In this document: positions 19,917-29,165 of the stretch, piece after piece
How positions within the stretch are numbered: position 1 is the stretch's first letter
Layout of the letters: each line of letters begins with the position of its first letter
Source of the DNA: Roseibium aggregatum IAM 12614
GTDB lineage: Bacteria > Pseudomonadota > Alphaproteobacteria > Rhizobiales > Stappiaceae
Assembly: GCF_000168975.1 (NCBI RefSeq)
Contig: NZ_AAUW01000026.1
Coordinates: 1 to 64,000 of the forward strand
Length of the DNA: 64,000 nt
Reading direction: 5' to 3'
The notes under the pieces: generated by a model
What the model saw: only the letters and a program-made list of their open reading frames with translations
Database searches by the model: none
What the model was told of the DNA's origin: nothing
Translations under genes and position numbers: made by a program

Positions 19917-20864
19917 ATGTCGGCAAATGCGGCCCGAAACCTGGCAATCGAGCGCAAAGCGCTTGGCGTCGGCAAATGGGCCAACCTGTTCATGGCTGCT
20001 GCCGGCCTCTTGACCGCCTGGGCATCCAGGTCCGACGCCATGCTGGTGGATGGGCTTTATTCGGCGGTCAACTTCATTTCCGCCATTGCCGCCGCCCGCA
20101 TCGGTGCAAGGGTCGGCCTGCCGCCGACACGCTCCAGGCCCTGGGGACACGATTTCGACGAGGTGCTCTACGTCACCTTCCGAAGCCTTATCCTGATCGG
20201 TGTGCTGGTCTTTGCGGCCTTCGTCTCCATTTCGAAAATCTGGACGTTCTTTTCCGGGGGCGTCGTGCCGCAACTGGTGTTCGGGCCGATTGCGGTTTAC
20301 GCGGTTGTCATCGTCAGCATCTGTCTTGGCCTTGCAGCCAATTTTCACCGCGCCTACAGAAACACCGGCCGGCGCAGCGCGATCCTGAAGACTGAAGCTC
20401 GCGCCGCGCTCATCGACGGCGCGCTCAGCGTCGGTTCAGGGGCTGCCCTGCTCTCTCTGCCCTATCTGGAAGGCACGATCCTCGGCCCTTACGTCCCGAT
20501 CGGCGATGCGGTCATCGTTCTTTTGCTGATCCTGGCAATCATCTGGCAGCCGCTTTCGACGTTCCGCACGACACTGGCCGATCTTGCCGGCGTCAGTGCG
20601 CCCAGCAGCACTTATGCCAAGGTTGCCCGTGCAGCCCGCAACCTTGCCCGCGAAAAAGGCTATCGTCTTCACCGGGCCGCCGTTCTCCAGGCCGGACGCA
20701 TGCACTGGGTGGCTGTCTATCTCGATCCGAAGAAACCGGTTCTTGCAGAGGAAATAGACCAGTTCCGAGACCTGCTCTCAACCCGGCTTGAAGATGCCAT
20801 CGGACCGGCCCGGGTAGAAGTCGTCCTGACGACAAGCGATTCCACCAAAGCGGATCCCAAATAA
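19917..20864 (+). CDS. Cation diffusion facilitator family transporter
   Basis: A 315-residue protein with about six membrane helices and a C-terminal cytoplasmic domain. Transmembrane acidic residues fit CDF metal sites: SDAMLVDGLYS in the second helix and EARAALIDGALS in the fifth. The first site has D in place of the commoner H, so metal specificity (zinc, iron, manganese, cobalt) is open. It should export divalent cations to the periplasm. Starts 8 bp after the HerA-like gene. Confidence 0.8.
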   Translation: MSANAARNLAIERKALGVGKWANLFMAAAGLLTAWASRSDAMLVDGLYSAVNFISAIAAARIGARVGLPPTRSRPWGHDFDEVLYVTFRSLILIGVLVFAAFVSISKIWTFFSGGVVPQLVFGPIAVYAVVIVSICLGLAANFHRAYRNTGRRSAILKTEARAALIDGALSVGSGAALLSLPYLEGTILGPYVPIGDAVIVLLLILAIIWQPLSTFRTTLADLAGVSAPSSTYAKVARAARNLAREKGYRLHRAAVLQAGRMHWVAVYLDPKKPVLAEEIDQFRDLLSTRLEDAIGPARVEVVLTTSDSTKADPK

Positions 20865-20952
20865 TACGGATGGCTTAAATTTCCCCCGGGTAACAGGATG
20901 GTTACCCCTTCCCGTTATGGCTGTAGCCGAAACAACGGGTAGATGGGGCATC

Positions 20953-22893
20953 ATGCTTAACCGAGTATTCCGGCCACAACCGCACTTGAAAACCGGGCGC
21001 CTGCACCAGCGCCCTGTCACGCCGCTGCTGCATCTGCTGTTTCTGCTGTCACTGGTAACCGCTGTCTTGACCGGGGCTTCAGGGGCCTGGGCACAGGAGC
21101 CCAACCCGGCGGCTGTCGTGAGCCAGGAGCGCGTGGGTAAGCTGGATCAGGAACGGATCGCCCTGGCCCGTGAATACCTGCGCGACAACCCGATCTCACC
21201 TCCCGACACGTCCAGCCCGCGTGCGACCCTGGAAAGCTTCGTCTACATCATGAACGAAGTGAACACGCTCTGGATGTCGGTCCGGGACAGCTATGACAAC
21301 AGCAACCGGCTGTTCCTGTCGGACGAAGAACAGGAAAAACTGGTTTTGGTCGAGGCGCTCCTCTCAAAGGCAGCGCAAACCTTCGACCTGAGCGACATCC
21401 CCGTAACTTCGCGCGAAAACGCCAGCGTCGAGATCGCGCTGCAGCTTCAGGAGATCCTGGACAGGATCCCGGCGCCCCTCTTTGAAGACATTCCCGGCTC
21501 GCCTGCCGGCAGCTCCAACAAGACCGGCGATCAGTCCAGCCTGCCCGAACACTGGACGATCCCGGGAACCAGCATCACGCTGATACGACAGGACACCGGA
21601 GAACGGCACGGCCAGTACCTGTTTTCGAAATCCTCCGTCGAGCGCATTCCGGAAGACTATGCCGTTGTCCGCGTGCTGCCCATCAAGGCCGACAGGGGGG
21701 AAGACCTCTTCGAATATTACATCTACACCCCAGGCAATCTAGTTGCACCGCTCTGGTATGATGTGATCGAAGCCGGTCCCGACTTCCTGCATCAGCACTT
21801 TGCCGACCAGGCGTATTGGCAGTGGCTCGCGCTCATCGGCCTGCTCGCGCTTTATGCGATCGTGCTCGGGTATTACGTGCGCTGGCGCAGAATGCGCGCG
21901 GTCTCGGTGCATGAAGGCACCCGTATCGTCCATGCAATCCTCAATCCGATCCTCGTGATCCTTGCCGCAAGCCTTTTCCGCTATCTGTGCGAAGACCAGA
22001 TCAACATCACCGGCACGCCTCTCGTGGCCATCGGCACGGTAAGCACGGCCATCATCTGGTCGGCCACGGCCTGGATGGTCTACCAGATCCTGCAGCTCTT
22101 CTACGTCTGGTTCTCCAGCAGCTCCGGAGCTGCCAGGGACGGTCTCGACGTCAGTCTGCTGCGCACGGGTTTCCGGGTCTTCTCCCTTGGCATTGCGCTG
22201 ATCGTGCTGGGGTACGGCGCTACCCAGATCGGCATTCCGATCTATGGCGTCATCGCAGGTCTCGGCGTCGGCGGTCTGGCCATTGCCCTTGCCGCCCAGC
22301 CGACGATTGAAAACCTGATCGGCGGGATCATTCTTTATGCCGACCGGATGGTGCGGGTGGGCGAGTTCTGCCAGTTTGACGATCTGGCTGGCACAGTGGA
22401 ATCCATTGGCATCCGGTCCACCCGCATCAGGGCGCTTGACCGGACGCTCATCACCGTTGCCAATGCCGACCTCGCCAAACGGAAAATCATCAACTACAGC
22501 TACCGCGACCAGTTTCATTTCCGCCACAAGCTCGGCCTGCGCTACGAAACCAGCCAGGAAGCTCTGAAGCGTGTTCTGGCTGCGATCCATGATTATCTTG
22601 AGGCACACGACAAGGTGGTCGAAGACCCGCTGCGCGTCCGCCTGATCAGCTTTGACGACTATGCCGTTACGGTCGACGTTTACGCCTATGTGCAGGCATC
22701 CAACATGGCCGACTTCCTTGAAATTCAGGAAGAACTGCTGTTCGGCATCAGGGAGATCGTTGAGACAAACGGGTCGGAAATCGCCTATCCGTCGTCGACT
22801 GTCTATCTGTCCCGCGACAAGGGTCTTCAGGATGGACAGGCCGCCGGTGATAGCAGCCCTGCCGGCGATAATGGAGAGACGCAGGCCGCCTGA
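20953..22893 (+). CDS. Mechanosensitive channel of the MscS family
   Basis: A 646-residue protein from ATG 20953 (ATG 20917 would add 12 residues). A signal peptide (LLHLLFLLSLVTAVLTG, cleavage near GAWA-QE) is followed by a roughly 250-residue periplasmic domain. Several membrane helices then lead to the MscS pore and beta domain: GVIAGLGVGGLAIALAAQPT, GGIILYADRMVRVGEFC (landmark), IRALDRTLITVANADL. It opens on membrane tension to release solutes in osmotic downshock. The long N-terminal domain resembles larger MscS-like proteins. Confidence 0.88.
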   Translation: MLNRVFRPQPHLKTGRLHQRPVTPLLHLLFLLSLVTAVLTGASGAWAQEPNPAAVVSQERVGKLDQERIALAREYLRDNPISPPDTSSPRATLESFVYIMNEVNTLWMSVRDSYDNSNRLFLSDEEQEKLVLVEALLSKAAQTFDLSDIPVTSRENASVEIALQLQEILDRIPAPLFEDIPGSPAGSSNKTGDQSSLPEHWTIPGTSITLIRQDTGERHGQYLFSKSSVERIPEDYAVVRVLPIKADRGEDLFEYYIYTPGNLVAPLWYDVIEAGPDFLHQHFADQAYWQWLALIGLLALYAIVLGYYVRWRRMRAVSVHEGTRIVHAILNPILVILAASLFRYLCEDQINITGTPLVAIGTVSTAIIWSATAWMVYQILQLFYVWFSSSSGAARDGLDVSLLRTGFRVFSLGIALIVLGYGATQIGIPIYGVIAGLGVGGLAIALAAQPTIENLIGGIILYADRMVRVGEFCQFDDLAGTVESIGIRSTRIRALDRTLITVANADLAKRKIINYSYRDQFHFRHKLGLRYETSQEALKRVLAAIHDYLEAHDKVVEDPLRVRLISFDDYAVTVDVYAYVQASNMADFLEIQEELLFGIREIVETNGSEIAYPSSTVYLSRDKGLQDGQAAGDSSPAGDNGETQAA

Positions 22894-23043
22894 CGCTTCT
22901 GCGTCCGGCAAGCTGCTGACTGGTTTCAGCTTCAAGAATAGCAATTGCGCTCAGCGCGCCGATATGGCCTGTTAGGACCTTCTCACATCGTCCGAGTCCA
23001 TCGGGCCTCCGCTCCTATTTGTTCAAAAATTCAAGGATCCGTC

Positions 23044-24432
23044 ATGAGTTCCATCGACAAGGTCTTGGCGCGCATCGATGCCAATCTCGACAATAGCCTC
23101 GACCGTCTGTTCGACCTCCTCAAGATCAAGAGCATTTCCACCGACCCGGCCTTCAAGGCCCCCTGCCGCGAGGCTGCGGAGTGGCTGGCGAAAGAACTGA
23201 ACGACATCGGCTTTGAAGCATCCGTGCGCGACACGACCGGCCATCCGATGGTTGTCGGCCACCGCAAGTCGGGCAAGCCGGGCCCGCACGTGCTTTTTTA
23301 CGGCCACTACGACGTTCAGCCGGTCGATCCGCTGAACCTTTGGAAGCGCGACCCGTTCGACCCGGCCATCGAAACAAAGCCGGACGGCAGCAAGATCATC
23401 GTTGCCCGCGGTTCCGCCGACGACAAGGGCCAGTTGATGACCTTCGTGGAAGCTGCCCGCGCCTATCTGGAAGAAACCGGCGACCTGCCGCTCGACGTGA
23501 CGATCCTTTTCGAAGGTGAGGAAGAATCCGGTTCGCCGTCCCTTCATCCCTTCCTGGATGCCAACAAGGACGAACTCACCTGCGATCTCGCGCTTGTGTG
23601 CGACACCGGCATGTGGGACGCGGAAACGCCGGCAATCTCCATCATGTTGCGCGGCATGGTCGGGGACGAAGTCATCGTCAAGGCGGCCAGCCGTGACCTG
23701 CACTCTGGCTCCTATGGCGGTTCGGCTCAAAACCCGAACCACATCATCGCCTCGATCATTGCAGGTCTGCACGATGAGAACGGCAAGGTGACCCTGCCCG
23801 GTTTCTACGACGGTGTCATCGACATGCCGGAAGAAGTCACCAGGATGTGGGACGAGCTCGGTTTCTCGGTGGAAGAATTCCTCGGCGACGTCGGCCTGAA
23901 ATATCCGCGTGGTGAAAAGGACCGCATGCCGCTTGAACACCTGTGGACCCGGCCGACCGTTGAAGTGAACGGCATGTGGGGCGGCTACCAGGGAGCCGGT
24001 TCCAAAACCGTGATCCCTTCCGAAGCTCATGCCAAGTTCACCTTCCGCCTTGTCGGCGATCAGGATCCGGACAAGATCCAGGAAGCGTTCCGCGCCTACG
24101 TGCGCTCGAAAGTTCCGGCCGACTGCACGGTGGATTTCATTGCCAAGGATGGCAGCCCTGCTCTCCGGCTCGACTTTGCGATGCCGGCCCTTGAAAAGGG
24201 CAAGAAAGCCCTCAAGGCCGAATGGGGCAAGGACGTCGCGCTGACCGGGATGGGCGGCTCGATCCCGATTGTTGGTGATTTCAAGCGTAAGCTGGGCATG
24301 GATTCCCTGCTGATCGGCTTTGGTCTGGAAGACGACCAGATCCACTCGCCAAACGAAAAATACAATCTGACCAGCTTCCACAAGGGCATCCGTTCCTGGG
24401 CCCGTGTCCTTGATGAACTGGCCAAGGACTAA
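23044..24432 (+). CDS. M20 family metallodipeptidase
   Basis: A 462-residue di-zinc peptidase. Metal and catalytic blocks are intact: FYGHYDVQPVDP, GSADDKGQ, FEGEEESGSPS, VCDTGMW and a final HSPNEKYNL with the last histidine ligand. The lid/dimerisation insertion lies in the middle. The likely substrate is a dipeptide or N-acyl amino acid, cleaved in the cytoplasm. ATG 23044 follows CAAGGA; the frame extends 33 codons further with no similarity. Confidence 0.9.
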   Translation: MSSIDKVLARIDANLDNSLDRLFDLLKIKSISTDPAFKAPCREAAEWLAKELNDIGFEASVRDTTGHPMVVGHRKSGKPGPHVLFYGHYDVQPVDPLNLWKRDPFDPAIETKPDGSKIIVARGSADDKGQLMTFVEAARAYLEETGDLPLDVTILFEGEEESGSPSLHPFLDANKDELTCDLALVCDTGMWDAETPAISIMLRGMVGDEVIVKAASRDLHSGSYGGSAQNPNHIIASIIAGLHDENGKVTLPGFYDGVIDMPEEVTRMWDELGFSVEEFLGDVGLKYPRGEKDRMPLEHLWTRPTVEVNGMWGGYQGAGSKTVIPSEAHAKFTFRLVGDQDPDKIQEAFRAYVRSKVPADCTVDFIAKDGSPALRLDFAMPALEKGKKALKAEWGKDVALTGMGGSIPIVGDFKRKLGMDSLLIGFGLEDDQIHSPNEKYNLTSFHKGIRSWARVLDELAKD

Positions 24433-24443
24433 ACCTGAAAATC

Positions 24444-24471
24444 GGCACGCGGATGGAAACCTCCGCGTGCC
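24444..24471 (+). terminator. Hairpin after the M20 peptidase
   Basis: A perfect 10-bp stem GGCACGCGGA/TCCGCGTGCC with an 8-nt loop, 12 bp after the stop. There is no T-run, so it may be a rho-independent-like or mRNA-end structure. Confidence 0.6.
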
Positions 24472-24538
24472 TCGGAATTGACTACGAACAAGTTATCCTG
24501 CTGGCATCCCATTTCGCGTCAGCTACCGGAGAACAGAC

Positions 24539-25120
24539 ATGAAATCCATTTGCGTCTTTTGCGGCTCCAGCTATGGCGCGCTCCAGGCATATGCAGATGT
24601 TGCACGTGACACGGGACGCGTCATCGCCGAACAGGGCTATACGCTTGTCTATGGCGGCGCCAAGGTTGGCCTGATGGGCACCGTTGCCGATGCCGCGCTT
24701 GCGGCCGGGGGCAAGGTACTCGGCGTGCTGCCGCGGTCGCTTCAGGACAAGGAAATCGGCCACGAAGGCTTGAGCGAGCTGCACCTTGTCGATTCAATGC
24801 ATGAACGCAAGGCGATGATGGCCGATCTCTCCGACGCCTTCATTGCGCTTCCTGGCGGCGTTGGCACGCTGGAAGAGATTTTCGAAGTCTGGACCTGGGG
24901 GCAGCTCGGCTATCACAAGAAGCCCTGCGGTTTCCTCAATGCCGAAGGCTATTACGATCACCTGGTCACCTTCCTCGACCACCAGACCGAGCAGGGTTTC
25001 ACCAAACAGGTGATGCGCGACATGGTGCAGATCGCCAGTTCTCCGCTGGATATGATCCGCCAGTTTGAGAACTATGCGCCGCCTTCCGCCCCCAAATGGA
25101 TCAACCGGGACGAAACCTGA
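24539..25120 (+). CDS. LOG family protein (TIGR00730)
   Basis: A 193-residue Rossmann-fold enzyme with the LOG signature PGGVGTLEE at 105-113 and MHERKAMM at 87-94. Characterised members are cytokinin riboside 5'-monophosphate phosphoribohydrolases that release free base from nucleoside monophosphates; bacterial substrates are often AMP-like. GGAGA precedes ATG 24539. It is probably monocistronic, between two hairpin-bounded gaps. Confidence 0.88.
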   Translation: MKSICVFCGSSYGALQAYADVARDTGRVIAEQGYTLVYGGAKVGLMGTVADAALAAGGKVLGVLPRSLQDKEIGHEGLSELHLVDSMHERKAMMADLSDAFIALPGGVGTLEEIFEVWTWGQLGYHKKPCGFLNAEGYYDHLVTFLDHQTEQGFTKQVMRDMVQIASSPLDMIRQFENYAPPSAPKWINRDET

Positions 25121-25284
25121 CAGGCAAGAAAATGCAAAGGCCTTGAAGCCCTTGCGGCACTTGCCGGGCCAAGCCCGGAACTGTCCACAGGGGTCATCGC
25201 TCTCTTTGCAAACAAGACGTTACTTGGTAAATCCCGTATCGCTTCTGCGCACTTCGGCGCAGACAAATCAGCCCGAGTATCAAT

Positions 25285-25875
25285 ATGCGTCTAACTGCCA
25301 TCGGTCTTGCCTGCCTTTTCGCACTTACAGGAGCGGCCTGCGCCCCGACGTCAGATCTGGACGGCACATCCGGGCGCTTGGTCAGAACCTCCGACATCAC
25401 CCTGGTGCAGATCTCAGAAGATCATGTCGGTGGCATTACCGGTGAGACCCAATACGGCCAGAAAGCCATCGAGGCCGCCCTGCCCGGTTTCACCACCGAA
25501 GGCATCCAGACAGCCAACGAGAATTCGACCGAATGGGCTCTGGCCGCTTTCAACAGCGACGGGTTTCAGGTGTTGCAGGTCTTCAAGGGACAGAACGGCA
25601 AGGTCCGCACCGTCCACGGTGTGACCCATCATCTTCAGGGCCCGAACGGCGAACGGATCGGCATGACCTTTTCCGAAATCGGCTCCTCGCGTGCTGATTG
25701 CCGCGTTGGCCAGAACCTCTGGCGCGGCATGGCAATCTGCCATTCCGATGGCCACCCGAACGTGGAACTGGTCTACGCAATCCCGGGCTACGGCGGCCCG
25801 TTCGACCGCCTGCCGGCCGAAAACGACCTGTTCGATGCCCAGCTCCAGCGGATCCTCTGGACACCGAAGAGCTGA
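25285..25875 (+). CDS. DUF1131 (YfeY-like) lipoprotein
   Basis: A 196-residue exported protein. The signal peptide ends in the lipobox-like TGAAC with C19 as the likely lipidated cysteine, though the -3 residue is Gly rather than Leu. The body resembles the DUF1131 family of E. coli YfeY: VGGITGETQYGQKAIEAALPG, a central ...QVLQVFKGQNGKV, GMTFSEIG, and a final RILWTPKS. In enterobacteria the family is under the envelope-stress sigma factor; no such promoter was identified here. It is probably a periplasm-facing lipoprotein of unknown role. Confidence 0.75.
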   Translation: MRLTAIGLACLFALTGAACAPTSDLDGTSGRLVRTSDITLVQISEDHVGGITGETQYGQKAIEAALPGFTTEGIQTANENSTEWALAAFNSDGFQVLQVFKGQNGKVRTVHGVTHHLQGPNGERIGMTFSEIGSSRADCRVGQNLWRGMAICHSDGHPNVELVYAIPGYGGPFDRLPAENDLFDAQLQRILWTPKS

Positions 25876-25923
25876 CGGTTACGACCGGCTAGGCTCATTC
25901 CGACAGAACGCCCCCAATTTCCC

Positions 25924-26031
25924 CCTCATCCTGAGGAGCACCGTCAGGTCCGTCTCGAAGGATGGGCCGCAAAGGTAGGTGCTTGCCGCCCATCCTTCGA
26001 GACAGCGCTATCGCGCTTCCTCAGGATGAGG
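25924..26031. repeat. Nested palindromic intergenic repeat, copy 1
   Basis: A 108-bp element with outer arms CCTCATCCTGAGG/CCTCAGGATGAGG and inner arms GTCTCGAAGGATGGGC/GCCCATCCTTCGAGAC. A second copy is at 28978. It is of the interspersed palindrome type common in Hyphomicrobiales genomes. It lies between convergent genes. Confidence 0.88.
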
Positions 26032-26108
26032 CCGTTTGTGAAGTGACATCTGTGAATATCAGGTGGCGCTAGAAAGTACTGCAAGCCTATACCGGCTCAC
26101 CTCAGCCC

Positions 26109-27146
26109 TCACACATGCGGCTGGGAGCGGACCATGACTTCGCCGACCTTGCGCCAGACGTTGCGCTGTTTCAGGGTCTTTTCCGCAACATCGGCAAGAT
26201 CCATCAACACTGGCATACCGCGATCCTTGAGACCCGGCAGTGCCTTGATGTCGCCGCCGGTCCACGGCAGGAACGGGTTGCGGCGCATGTGCCAGTGGAT
26301 TTCTGAACGTACAGTCGGCTTGTCCGACGGCGTGCGGCCGTGGAAGGCGAAGGTATCGGCCACGATCAGCGTGTTTTCCGGCACGGCCATCTTCTTTGGT
26401 TGCGGCAGGCCCAGGGAGGCAAGCTCATCCGCCTTGATGCGGAACGAGCCGCTGGCATGGTGGGACCTCAGGTCCTTGGCCGCGGTCAGGGAGCATTCAT
26501 ACTCCCATTCCAGCCGCTCCTTGGTGAGTTTATGCGAGCCCGGCACAAAGAAGAACGGTCCATCCTCCTCGCCGACATCCTGCAGGAACAGCCAGGCCTT
26601 GGACGTTGCGTGGAACGTGTCGGCGTGAGCATCGGACTGCGGGTCCTTTTTCTTCACCTTCAGCGGTTCGACAAGAACCGTCTGGATGAAGTTGAGCGGC
26701 TGCCCACCCTGTGAGGCGGCATAGCGGATCATGTTGATCGCGCGCGGATCGCGCACAGCCGTAGCCAACGCCGCGTTTCTGCGCAGCACGTCCGGCGGCA
26801 GAAGGGTCATCCGTGTCACCGCCTGCCCCTGACGCATCTCCCGCGATTCGAATGGCTGGTTGAACACTTCTTCCTTGAGCTGGCGGAACGTTTCCTCCGG
26901 CAGGAAGTCCTTGACCAGGAAATAGCCGTTTTCATCGAAGAACGCCTGCTGCTCCCGGTCCACCAGATGTGCCAGCTTCGCGCGTCTGTGCGCGGCCAGA
27001 TCGGCAGCGAGTTTCACCCGTTTCTTGTGCAGCCCCCAGGTATTCAGCCGCTCGCTGCCCAGCAGCGGGTTCTTGCGCGGGGACTTGTCGGTTCCGGCGA
27101 GACCCAGAACCCAGAACGGGGCTTTCAGATAAGACAAGGGTGTCAT
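26109..27146 (-). CDS. Phytanoyl-CoA dioxygenase (PhyH) family protein
   Basis: A 345-residue non-haem iron, 2-oxoglutarate-dependent oxygenase candidate. The HxD iron ligands are seen in SDAHADTFHA, and the distal histidine and 2-oxoglutarate arginine in DTFAFHGRTPS. A GPFFFVPGSHKLTKERLEWE block (landmark) is typical of the family. ATG 27146 was chosen because the extra 25 upstream codons carry no similarity; the ribosome-binding site is weak. The substrate is unknown; family members hydroxylate acyl-CoAs, amino acids and ectoine. Confidence 0.8.
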   Translation of the reverse strand: MTPLSYLKAPFWVLGLAGTDKSPRKNPLLGSERLNTWGLHKKRVKLAADLAAHRRAKLAHLVDREQQAFFDENGYFLVKDFLPEETFRQLKEEVFNQPFESREMRQGQAVTRMTLLPPDVLRRNAALATAVRDPRAINMIRYAASQGGQPLNFIQTVLVEPLKVKKKDPQSDAHADTFHATSKAWLFLQDVGEEDGPFFFVPGSHKLTKERLEWEYECSLTAAKDLRSHHASGSFRIKADELASLGLPQPKKMAVPENTLIVADTFAFHGRTPSDKPTVRSEIHWHMRRNPFLPWTGGDIKALPGLKDRGMPVLMDLADVAEKTLKQRNVWRKVGEVMVRSQPHV

Positions 27147-27323
27147 GCAGCACCAAAAATGAATTGCATCGAAGTGGCGTGTATCTAACACGTTTTTGCC
27201 TGCGGGGTTCAATGTTTCCATGCCGTTCGGCGCGGGGGGAGCGGCTTACGGATGCATCATCGATGCGTCTTCACCCTTTGGCGACAGTGACCTTTGCCGA
27301 ATCCTGCGCTAACACCTTGAGGC

Positions 27324-28322
27324 ATGACGACAACGGCACGAAATCTCGACCCCGCCAAGCTGGCGGACGGTCTGAAAGCCGGACAGCGCGCGGCGCTGGC
27401 CCGCTCCATCACGCTTGTGGAGTCGCGCAAGCGCGAGCACCGCCGCCTGGCCCAGCACCTGATCCAGGACCTGCTGCCTCTGACGGGCAACGCGCTCAGG
27501 GTCGGGATTACCGGAGTGCCGGGCGTCGGCAAGTCTACCACCATCGATACGCTCGGGTCCAACCTGACGGCGGCCGGGCACAGGGTTGCCGTTTTGGCGG
27601 TCGATCCCTCCTCCACCCGCACCGGAGGGTCGATCCTCGGCGACAAGACGCGCATGGCGCAGCTTGCCGTCGACCCGAATGCCTTCATCCGCCCCTCGCC
27701 CTCCGCCGGTACCCTCGGCGGGGTTGCCGCAAAGACGCGGGAAACCATGCTGTTGTGCGAGGCGGCCGGCTACGATGTGATCCTGGTGGAGACTGTCGGC
27801 ATCGGCCAATCGGAAACGACGGTTGCCGACATGGTCGACTTCTTCCTGGTCCTGATGCTGCCCGGTGCCGGCGACGAGCTTCAGGGCATCAAGAAGGGAG
27901 TTCTTGAAATCGCCGACATGATCGCCGTCAACAAGGCAGACGGCGACGGTGCAAACCGTGCACGCGCCGCGGCCTCGGACTACCGTGCCGCCCTGCATAT
28001 TCTGGCCCCCAAGTCGCCAACGTGGACGCCGCCCGTCATTACGGTGTCCGGCCTTGCCAACGAGGGCCTGGATCACCTGTGGGATCAGATCACCGTCTAC
28101 CGCGAGCGCACGCAGGCCAGCGGTGAATGGCATGAAAAACGCAGCCGCCAGCAGGTCGCCTGGATGTGGGACATGCTTCAGCAGCGCATGATGGAAGCGC
28201 TCACAACGAACACCCGCACGGCCGAGCGTCTCAAATCGCTGGAAGAAGAAGTGCGCGGTGGCAAGACGGCCGTTTCGCTCGCAGTCGATGAACTGGCCAC
28301 CTTGATGGGGCTTGGCGAATGA
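27324..28322 (+). CDS. meaB: Methylmalonyl-CoA mutase-associated GTPase MeaB
   Basis: A 332-residue G3E-family GTPase that gates B12 loading and protects methylmalonyl-CoA mutase. Walker A GVPGVGKS is at 64-71. Further G motifs follow: VDPSSTRTGGSILGDKTRM (landmark), ETVGIGQSE, and NKADGDG for guanine recognition. It lies about 11 kb from mutAB rather than next to it. Its stop overlaps the start of the peptidase gene (ATGA, 28319-28322). It is divergent from the PhyH gene. Confidence 0.93.
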   Translation: MTTTARNLDPAKLADGLKAGQRAALARSITLVESRKREHRRLAQHLIQDLLPLTGNALRVGITGVPGVGKSTTIDTLGSNLTAAGHRVAVLAVDPSSTRTGGSILGDKTRMAQLAVDPNAFIRPSPSAGTLGGVAAKTRETMLLCEAAGYDVILVETVGIGQSETTVADMVDFFLVLMLPGAGDELQGIKKGVLEIADMIAVNKADGDGANRARAAASDYRAALHILAPKSPTWTPPVITVSGLANEGLDHLWDQITVYRERTQASGEWHEKRSRQQVAWMWDMLQQRMMEALTTNTRTAERLKSLEEEVRGGKTAVSLAVDELATLMGLGE

Positions 28323-28930
28323 AGACATCTGATCGCAAGACCGTTCTGGTCACCGGCTTTTCGCCGTTCCCCGGGGCGCCCGTCAATCCGACGGAGCGGC
28401 TTATGCGGCGGCTGGCCAAGCGCATGGGCGCACATCAGTCCGGTGTCGACTTCGTCTTTCATGTCCTGCCGACCACCTGGGCGGGGCGTGAAGAGGTCAC
28501 CGACCGGCTGCGCACGACCCTTTTGCCGGACGCCATCGTGCATTTCGGCGTCGACGGCACGCGGCGAACCATCAACATTGAAACAAGGGCCGTCAACAAG
28601 GCCGTACGCGTGCGCCCCGATGCCCTGGGCAAGGCACCGGTGAGGCCAGAACTGGCGGTTTCACAAGAACGCTCGCGGCATTCAATCCTGCCCGCTGCAG
28701 CCCTGCGCGATGCAGCTCTTGCCGCCGGCGCGCCGGCGCGGCTTTCCACCAATGCCGGAACCTATCTCTGCAACGCAACGCTATGGGATTCGATCGGCTC
28801 GGGCATCGCCAGCATCTTCGTTCATGTTCCCGCGTTGCCAAAAGGCCCGCGCGACACAAGACCGGCCTACCCCGTCATCGAGGAAGCCGCTGTGAGGATA
28901 CTTCGGGAACTGGCAAGGCGCTTGCGATAG
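28319..28930 (+). CDS. pcp: Pyroglutamyl peptidase I (C15)
   Basis: A 203-residue cysteine peptidase that removes N-terminal pyroglutamate. The catalytic triad is visible: E88 in INIETRAVN, C151 in TYLCNATLW and H169 in FVHVPAL. The N-terminal VLVTGFSPFPGAPVNPT matches the substrate-pocket segment. It is translationally coupled to meaB through an ATGA overlap, an unexpected pairing. Length is near the usual 200-215. Confidence 0.9.
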   Translation: MKTSDRKTVLVTGFSPFPGAPVNPTERLMRRLAKRMGAHQSGVDFVFHVLPTTWAGREEVTDRLRTTLLPDAIVHFGVDGTRRTINIETRAVNKAVRVRPDALGKAPVRPELAVSQERSRHSILPAAALRDAALAAGAPARLSTNAGTYLCNATLWDSIGSGIASIFVHVPALPKGPRDTRPAYPVIEEAAVRILRELARRLR

Positions 28931-28977
28931 GGGGGCTCGGCTCACACTCCTGAAGAACTTTCCCCTCATCCCTTCTC

Positions 28978-29083
28978 CCTCATCCTGAGGAGGGCTGAAA
29001 GCCCGTCTCGAAGGATGGGCCGCTTGCTCCGGAATGTGTCGCCCATCCTTCGAGACAGCACTTCGTGCTTCCTCAGGATGAGG
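28978..29083. repeat. Nested palindromic intergenic repeat, copy 2
   Basis: A 106-bp element with the same outer 13-bp and inner 16-bp inverted arms as 25924-26031 and a diverged centre. It again lies between convergent genes (pcp and the TetR gene). Confidence 0.88.
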
Positions 29084-29165
29084 TGGTATTTGGCTTCCGG
29101 AAATTCAGTATTTCAGGACTTCAAAGACCCCGAGCCGCAACAAACCACCTGCTCCTGACCCCGCC

